From: Thermoleophilia bacterium
GTDB lineage: Bacteria; Actinomycetota; Thermoleophilia; Gaiellales; Gaiellaceae
DNA length: 35,776 bases
Assembly: GCA_017882605.1 (NCBI GenBank)
Contig: JADGPE010000017.1
Span: 1 to 35,776 of the forward strand
Direction of reading: 5' to 3'
The first letter of the stretch is position 1. Each line of letters opens with the position of its first letter. The notes under the pieces are model-generated. The model ran no database searches. It was not told the DNA's origin and saw only the letters and a list, made by a program, of their open reading frames with translations. This document shows, one piece after another, positions 31,285 through 35,776 of the stretch. Made by a program: the position numbers and the translations under genes.

Positions 31285-32517
31285 GTGAACAGCACAACAG
31301 TCCTCAACACCGATCTCCTCACCCCACTCGGGGCGTACCTTCACCTGCGCGGCGCCGGCCGCGGAGCCTTCCTGCTGGAGTCGGTCGAACAGGGCCGGCT
31401 CGGCCGCTATTCGCTCGTCGGCTGCGGCGACCGGCTCGTGTCGTTCGCGGAGGCCGAGGCCCTGGCCGAGCCCGTCGTCGGCTATCTCGGCTACGAGCAC
31501 GTTGCGACGCTCGAGCCGACCGTGCAGCTGCCGGCCGAGGGCAGGGACTTGCCCGAGAGCCGGTTCGTCGTGGCCGACATGCTCGTCCGCTTCGACCACG
31601 CTCGTTCGGTCGCCGAGGTGCTGGCGGGTGATCCGGCCGAGGTGACCGCACTCCTCGAGGGTGCCGTGCCGCCGCTCCCACCCGAATCGGCGCAGGCCGC
31701 GAGCGCGACCGTGCGCCTGCCGAGCCGGGCCGGCTACGAACGCGGCGTCGAGCGTTGCAAGGAGCACATCCGCGCGGGCGACGCGTTCCAGATCGTCCTG
31801 TCGCAGCGGGCAGAGCGCCGCACCGGCGCCTCGGCGCTCTCCGTCTACCGGTCGCTGCGCCGAATCAACCCCTCGCCCTACCTCTTCCTGCTCGAGCTGG
31901 ACGGGATCTCACTCGTCGGCTCGTCACCGGAGACCCTCGTCCGGCTCGACGGCACCCGCGCGTCGGTGAACCCGATTGCCGGCTCGACGAGCCCGGGCGA
32001 AGGCGACGCTGAGCGTCTGCTCTCATCGCAGAAGGACCGTGCCGAGCATGTGATGCTCGTCGACCTGGGCCGCAACGACCTCTCGCGCGTCTGCTTGCCG
32101 GGCACGGTCGAGGTGGAACGCTTTCTCGAGCCCGAGCGGTTCTCGCACATCACGCACCTCGTATCGGAGGTCGTCGGCGAGCTCGCGCCCGGTGTCTCCC
32201 CATTCGACCTCTTGCGCGCCACCTTTCCGGCCGGCACGGTCTCCGGCGCTCCCAAGGTGCGGGCGATGCAGATCATCTCCGAGCTCGAGCAATACCGCCG
32301 CGGGCCGTATGCGGGCGCGGTCCTCTACTCGTTCCCGGGCGGCCCGCTGGACGCGTGCATCGCGATCCGCACGGTTGTCCTGCACGAAGGCGTCGCGCTG
32401 CTGCAGGCAGGAGCGGGGATCGTCGCCGACAGCGACCCGCGGGCCGAGCACGAGGAGTGTCTGCGGAAGCTTGCAGCGCTCGAGAAGGCGATCGACCTCG
32501 CGGAGGCAGGCCGATGA
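31285..32517 (+). CDS. trpE: Anthranilate synthase component I
   Basis: 410 aa, makes anthranilate from chorismate with ammonia from TrpG. The feedback motif LLES (30-33), where tryptophan binds, is present. The chorismate domain has QIVLSQR, LVGSSPETLVRL, NPIAGST (Ala after PI favours TrpE over PabB, which has Lys), VDLGRNDLSRV, FPAGTVSGAPKVRAMQII and AGAGIVADSDPRAEHEE. It is about 80-100 residues shorter than common TrpE; the N-terminal domain is trimmed but keeps the feedback motif. GTG 31285 lies 8 nt after the attenuator T tract. TrpG follows with an ATGA overlap. Control is therefore predicted at two levels, attenuation and feedback. Confidence 0.94.
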   Translation: MNSTTVLNTDLLTPLGAYLHLRGAGRGAFLLESVEQGRLGRYSLVGCGDRLVSFAEAEALAEPVVGYLGYEHVATLEPTVQLPAEGRDLPESRFVVADMLVRFDHARSVAEVLAGDPAEVTALLEGAVPPLPPESAQAASATVRLPSRAGYERGVERCKEHIRAGDAFQIVLSQRAERRTGASALSVYRSLRRINPSPYLFLLELDGISLVGSSPETLVRLDGTRASVNPIAGSTSPGEGDAERLLSSQKDRAEHVMLVDLGRNDLSRVCLPGTVEVERFLEPERFSHITHLVSEVVGELAPGVSPFDLLRATFPAGTVSGAPKVRAMQIISELEQYRRGPYAGAVLYSFPGGPLDACIAIRTVVLHEGVALLQAGAGIVADSDPRAEHEECLRKLAALEKAIDLAEAGR

Positions 32518-33080
32518 TTCTCCTGATCGACAACTACGACTCGTTCACGTACAACCTCGCGCACCTCTTCGGCGAGCTCGGTGCGGACGTGGTCGTGCAT
32601 CGCAACGATGCGATTACGGCCGACGAGGCAGTGGAGCTGCAGCCGTCCCATCTCGTCGTCTCGCCGGGGCCGGGGCGGCCCGAGGATGCAGGCGCCACGC
32701 CGGAGATCCTGCGGCGGCTGTGCGGCACGGTGCCGACGCTCGGCGTCTGTCTCGGCCACCAGGCACTCGTGCAGGTCTTCGGTGGCGACATCGGCCAGGC
32801 GCGACAGCTCGTTCACGGCAAGGCAACGGCAGTCGCCCACGACGGCCGGGGAATCTTCGCCGGTCTTCCCGAAGACTTCCTCGCCGGCCGCTATCACTCG
32901 CTCGCCGCCACGTCGGTCCCGGATTGCTTCGAGGTGTCGGCAACCGCAGCCGACGGCGAGGTGATGGCCGTGCGCCACCGCGAGCTGCCCGCCGACGGCG
33001 TCCAGTTCCATCCCGAGTCGGTACTGACCCCGAACGGCCGTGACATCGCCCGGAACTTCCTTCAGGGTGTGCGGGGATGA
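32514..33080 (+). CDS. trpG: Anthranilate synthase glutamine amidotransferase component
   Basis: 188 aa, class I glutamine amidotransferase that supplies ammonia to TrpE. MILLIDNYDSFTYNLAH is the family start; the catalytic triad is Cys79 in GVCLGHQ with His166 and Glu168 in VQFHPESV. VVSPGPGRPEDAG forms the oxyanion-side loop. ATG 32514 overlaps the trpE stop (ATGA) and the stop overlaps trpD (ATGA). Some bacteria share this subunit with PabB; whether that applies here cannot be seen. Confidence 0.95.
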   Translation: MILLIDNYDSFTYNLAHLFGELGADVVVHRNDAITADEAVELQPSHLVVSPGPGRPEDAGATPEILRRLCGTVPTLGVCLGHQALVQVFGGDIGQARQLVHGKATAVAHDGRGIFAGLPEDFLAGRYHSLAATSVPDCFEVSATAADGEVMAVRHRELPADGVQFHPESVLTPNGRDIARNFLQGVRG

Positions 33081-34099
33081 TCCAGGACGCGCTCGCACGG
33101 CTCCTCGACGGCGAGGACCTCACCCGCGACGAGGCGCGCCGGGTGATGGACTCGATCATGTCCGGCGAGGCGACACCCGGGCAGATTGGTGGCTTCCTCG
33201 TGGCGCTGCGCCTGAAGGGCGAGACGGCTGACGAGATCGCCGGCTCGGCCGAGGCGATGCGCGCACACGCGATCACCGTCCATCCGAAGCGCAACGACCT
33301 GGTCGACACCGCGGGCACGGGCGGCGACGGCGGGCGGACGTTCAACATCTCGACCGCGGCCGCGCTCCTCGCCGCTGCTGCGGGAGCGGGCGTCGCCAAG
33401 CACGGGAACCGCTCGGTCTCGTCGGCGTCGGGCTCGGCCGACGTGCTGGAGGAGCTCGGGTTCGAGCTCGACCTCTCGCCGGAGCGGATCGCCGAGTCGA
33501 TCGACGAGCTGGGGTTCGGCTTCATGTTCGCACCAACGCACCACCCGGCGATGAAGCACGCAGGACCTGTGCGCCGCGAGCTTGCGACGCGCACCGTGTT
33601 CAACGTGCTCGGCCCCCTGACGAACCCCGCCGGTGCGCGCGCCCAGGTGGTGGGCGTCTATTCACCGCTGCTCGTGCCGGTGATCGCCGATGTGCTGGCG
33701 CAGCTCGGGGCGCGTCGCGCGTTCGTCGTGCACGGCGCCGGCGGCATCGACGAGCTCTCACCGGCCGGGCCGAACCTGGTCTGCGAAGTTGTCGACGGGA
33801 TGGTGCACAGCCGCGAGATCGACCCACTCGACCTCGGGATCGAGCGCTGCGACCCCGCCGAGCTGCGTGGCGGGACGCCGGCCGCGAACGCCCAGAACAT
33901 CCGCGAGGTCTTCGAGGGTGGCAACGGCGGACGCCGCTCCGCGATCCTCCTCAACGCGGCGGGCGCAATCGCCGCCGGCGGACATGCGCGTGACCTGGCG
34001 GAAGGGATCGGCCTGGCCCGCGAAGCGATCGACAGCGGTGCGGCTGCCGAGCGGCTCGAGGCGCTGGTTGCCTTTTCGCGACAGGGAGCGGCCGCGTGA
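33077..34099 (+). CDS. trpD: Anthranilate phosphoribosyltransferase
   Basis: 340 aa, standard length. Attaches phosphoribose from PRPP to anthranilate, step 2 of tryptophan synthesis. The N-terminal helical domain (LARLLDGEDLTRDEARRVMDSIMSG) is followed by the PRPP-binding DTAGTGGDGGRTFNIST (about 77-93), KHGNRSVSSASGSADVLEELG and FMFAPTHHPAMKHAGPVR with the anthranilate channel. It overlaps both neighbours by 4 nt (ATGA and GTGA). Confidence 0.95.
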   Translation: MIQDALARLLDGEDLTRDEARRVMDSIMSGEATPGQIGGFLVALRLKGETADEIAGSAEAMRAHAITVHPKRNDLVDTAGTGGDGGRTFNISTAAALLAAAAGAGVAKHGNRSVSSASGSADVLEELGFELDLSPERIAESIDELGFGFMFAPTHHPAMKHAGPVRRELATRTVFNVLGPLTNPAGARAQVVGVYSPLLVPVIADVLAQLGARRAFVVHGAGGIDELSPAGPNLVCEVVDGMVHSREIDPLDLGIERCDPAELRGGTPAANAQNIREVFEGGNGGRRSAILLNAAGAIAAGGHARDLAEGIGLAREAIDSGAAAERLEALVAFSRQGAAA

Positions 34100-35247
34100 G
34101 GTTCCGCGCTGCTCTGGCGGCCGATGGGTTCGGCGCGATTGCTGAGTTCAAGCGGCGCTCGCCGTCGGCGGGGGACATCCGCCCCTTCGCCGACGTGTCG
34201 GAGATCGCGCGCGGCTACGAGCGCGCCGGGGCGCGCGCGATGTCCGTGCTCGTCGACGAGCGCTTCGCAGGCACCTGGGACGACCTCCGCGCGGCCCGCG
34301 CTGCGACAACGCTCCCACTGCTGGCGAAGGGCTTCTTCTCCACGCCGGCCGACCTCGAGACGGCACGCGCTGCGGGCGCGGACGCAGTGCTCCTGCTGCT
34401 GCGCGACCTCGACGACGGGCAGACGGCGAGCCTGATGGACGTCGCGAGCGGGCTCGGACTGGACACACTCGTCGAGGCACATGACGCGGGTGAGCTCGAA
34501 CGCGCCGTTGCGCTCGACGCACCGGTGATCGGCGTCAACGCGCGTGACCTCTCGACATTCGATCTCGACCGTCGCCACCAGCTCGAGCTTGTAGCTCGCG
34601 CGCCGCGCGACCGCCTGGTGATCGCCGAGAGCGCAATCCAGACGCGTGCGCAAGCCGCCGCCGCAGAGTTGGCCGGCGCAAAGGCGATCCTCGTCGGCTC
34701 GACACTGATGCGCGCGCCCGAGCCGGGAGCAAAGCTGCGCGAACTGCTCACCCGGCCACTCGTCAAGGTCTGCGGCCTGACTCGCCAGGACGACGTCGAC
34801 GCAGCCGTCGGCGCCGGCGCCGACCTCGTCGGCTTCATCCTGGCGGCTGAGAGCCCGCGCCGGACAGACGTGCTCCTGGATGCGCCCGACACGGTGCTGC
34901 GCGTCGCGGTCTTCGTCGGCGAGCGCGAGGAGACCGGCGCGGACCTCGTCCAGTTCTACGCCCGGGAGAACGGGCACCGCGCGCGTGATGGCGAACTGCT
35001 GCGCGGCGACGAGCGCGTCGGCACGGTCGTCGACCTACCGTGGGAAGAGGGAGACCCGACCCACTTCGACCGGGCACGCTCGACCTCCGGTCGCGTGATG
35101 CTCGCGGGCGGGCTCGGACCGGAGAACGTCTCGCAGGCGATCGCGGCGGTGCAGCCGTGGGCGGTCGACTCGGCGCGCTCGACGGAGTCGGCTCCCGGCG
35201 TCAAGGACCATGACCTGGTGCTCGCGTGGGTGGAGGCAGCACGATGA
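34096..35247 (+). CDS. trpCF: Fused indole-3-glycerol-phosphate synthase / phosphoribosylanthranilate isomerase
   Basis: 383 aa with two TIM-barrel enzymes for consecutive steps. TrpC part (1 to about 218): catalytic Lys in [13 protein letters not shown], Lys in [28 protein letters not shown] and AILVGSTLM. It lacks the usual 40-50 residue N-terminal extension. TrpF part (about 222-383): catalytic Cys in [24 protein letters not shown], an Asp in VVDLPW and the phosphate site AGGLGPENV followed by [15 protein letters not shown]. At about 160 residues this half is some 40 shorter than usual, mostly in the middle; in place of the usual DVSSGVE it has DSARSTE. GTG 34096 overlaps the trpD stop. 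No separate trpF is seen here. Confidence 0.9.
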   Translation: MRFRAALAADGFGAIAEFKRRSPSAGDIRPFADVSEIARGYERAGARAMSVLVDERFAGTWDDLRAARAATTLPLLAKGFFSTPADLETARAAGADAVLLLLRDLDDGQTASLMDVASGLGLDTLVEAHDAGELERAVALDAPVIGVNARDLSTFDLDRRHQLELVARAPRDRLVIAESAIQTRAQAAAAELAGAKAILVGSTLMRAPEPGAKLRELLTRPLVKVCGLTRQDDVDAAVGAGADLVGFILAAESPRRTDVLLDAPDTVLRVAVFVGEREETGADLVQFYARENGHRARDGELLRGDERVGTVVDLPWEEGDPTHFDRARSTSGRVMLAGGLGPENVSQAIAAVQPWAVDSARSTESAPGVKDHDLVLAWVEAAR

Positions 35248-35776
35248 GCGAATTTGGCGATTACGGCGGGCGCTATGTCCCGGAGACGCTGATCCCGGCG
35301 CTCGACGAGCTTGAGTCCGCGTGGAGCGCGCTCCGCGACGACGACGCGTTCCACGCCGAGCTGCACGGCCTGCGCACGAACTACGCGGGTCGCCCCACCC
35401 CGCTCACGCGCGTCGAGCGCTTCGCACCGAAGCAGCGCATGTACCTGAAGCGCGAAGACCTGATGCACACCGGCTCGCACAAGCTGAACAACGCACTCGG
35501 CCAGGCCCTGATCGCCCAGCGGCTCGGCAAGCATCGGATCATCGCGGAGACGGGCGCGGGCCAGCACGGTGTCGCGACCGCGACGGTGTGCGCGCGCTTC
35601 GGGCTCGAATGCATCGTCTACATGGGGAGCGAGGACATCCGCCGCCAGGCGCCCAACGTCGAGCGGATGAAGCTGCTCGGCGCGGAGGTGCGTCCGGTCG
35701 AATTCGGCACACGCACACTGAAGGAGGCGACAAGCGAGGCGATCCGTGACTGGATTGCGAACGTCGAGACGACGTA
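35244..35776 (+). CDS. trpB: Tryptophan synthase beta chain, N-terminal part
   Basis: The first 177 codons; the gene continues past the right edge. PLP enzyme that joins indole and serine to tryptophan. The start [20 protein letters not shown] and the Schiff-base lysine in [17 protein letters not shown] (about residue 80) are typical, as are [16 protein letters not shown] and [18 protein letters not shown]. This is the TrpB1 type that pairs with TrpA. ATG 35244 overlaps the trpCF stop (ATGA). trpA is expected next, outside the window. Confidence 0.96.
   Translation, partial: MSEFGDYGGRYVPETLIPALDELESAWSALRDDDAFHAELHGLRTNYAGRPTPLTRVERFAPKQRMYLKREDLMHTGSHKLNNALGQALIAQRLGKHRIIAETGAGQHGVATATVCARFGLECIVYMGSEDIRRQAPNVERMKLLGAEVRPVEFGTRTLKEATSEAIRDWIANVETT

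Overview
The window is about 36 kb of high-GC, densely packed bacterial DNA with many GTG and TTG starts, many 4-nt ATGA/GTGA gene overlaps, and a recurring TANNNT motif 6-9 nt before start codons (leaderless-type promoters). Together with the gene content this suggests an Actinomycetota chromosome, perhaps a soil lineage such as Thermoleophilia. The class is inference; the window has no rRNA gene. I saw no tRNA, rRNA, CRISPR array or prophage. The only mobile-type gene is a REP-associated tyrosine transposase (RAYT).

Layout. 1-3.7 kb: threonine dehydratase overlapping ribosomal protein L31 (rpmE, cut by the window edge), an exported protein with two nearly identical domains, a SpoU rRNA/tRNA methyltransferase and the RAYT. 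3.7-10.9 kb: a seven-gene minus-strand operon of acyl-CoA dehydrogenase, cobalamin adenosyltransferase, two-subunit B12-dependent acyl-CoA mutase, EtfB, EtfA and ETF-quinone oxidoreductase. The mutase carries the Phe/Gln signature of isobutyryl-CoA mutase, not the Tyr/Arg of methylmalonyl-CoA mutase. 10.9-27 kb: a phosphate and polyphosphate island with a response regulator and a sensor-less histidine kinase, pstC-pstA-pstS divergent from pstB-phoU, a Pit transporter between two DUF47 (PhoU-like) genes, UppP, polyphosphate kinase, exopolyphosphatase, a SixA-like phosphatase and a CYTH-CHAD protein. 26.3-31.1 kb: an ATP-grasp ligase, 3-hydroxyacyl-CoA dehydrogenase, GNAT, Nudix, thiolase and an M42 peptidase. 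31.1-35.8 kb: trpE-G-D-CF-B, preceded by a leader peptide with Trp-Trp-Ala-Trp and an intrinsic terminator, which is a classical trp attenuator.

How they work together. In the mutase operon the dehydrogenase feeds electrons to EtfAB and then to ETF-QO and the quinone pool. An isobutyryl/n-butyryl-CoA mutase there would connect valine-type carbon to butyryl-CoA oxidation, which the dehydrogenase and thiolase at 27-30 kb could finish (no enoyl-CoA hydratase is in the window). In the phosphate island, four intergenic regions (response regulator/kinase, pstS, pstC/pstB, ppk/uppP operon) each hold three head-to-tail 11-nt units of the form GTNACC-N5. I read these as the Pho boxes of this lineage, tying uptake, polyphosphate storage and the regulator into one regulon.

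The most rewarding points are the predicted Pho-box regulon, the trp attenuator, the mutase reassignment, the ETF-QO lacking one of four cluster cysteines, and the RAYT palindromes that supply stop codons to host genes at two distant loci.
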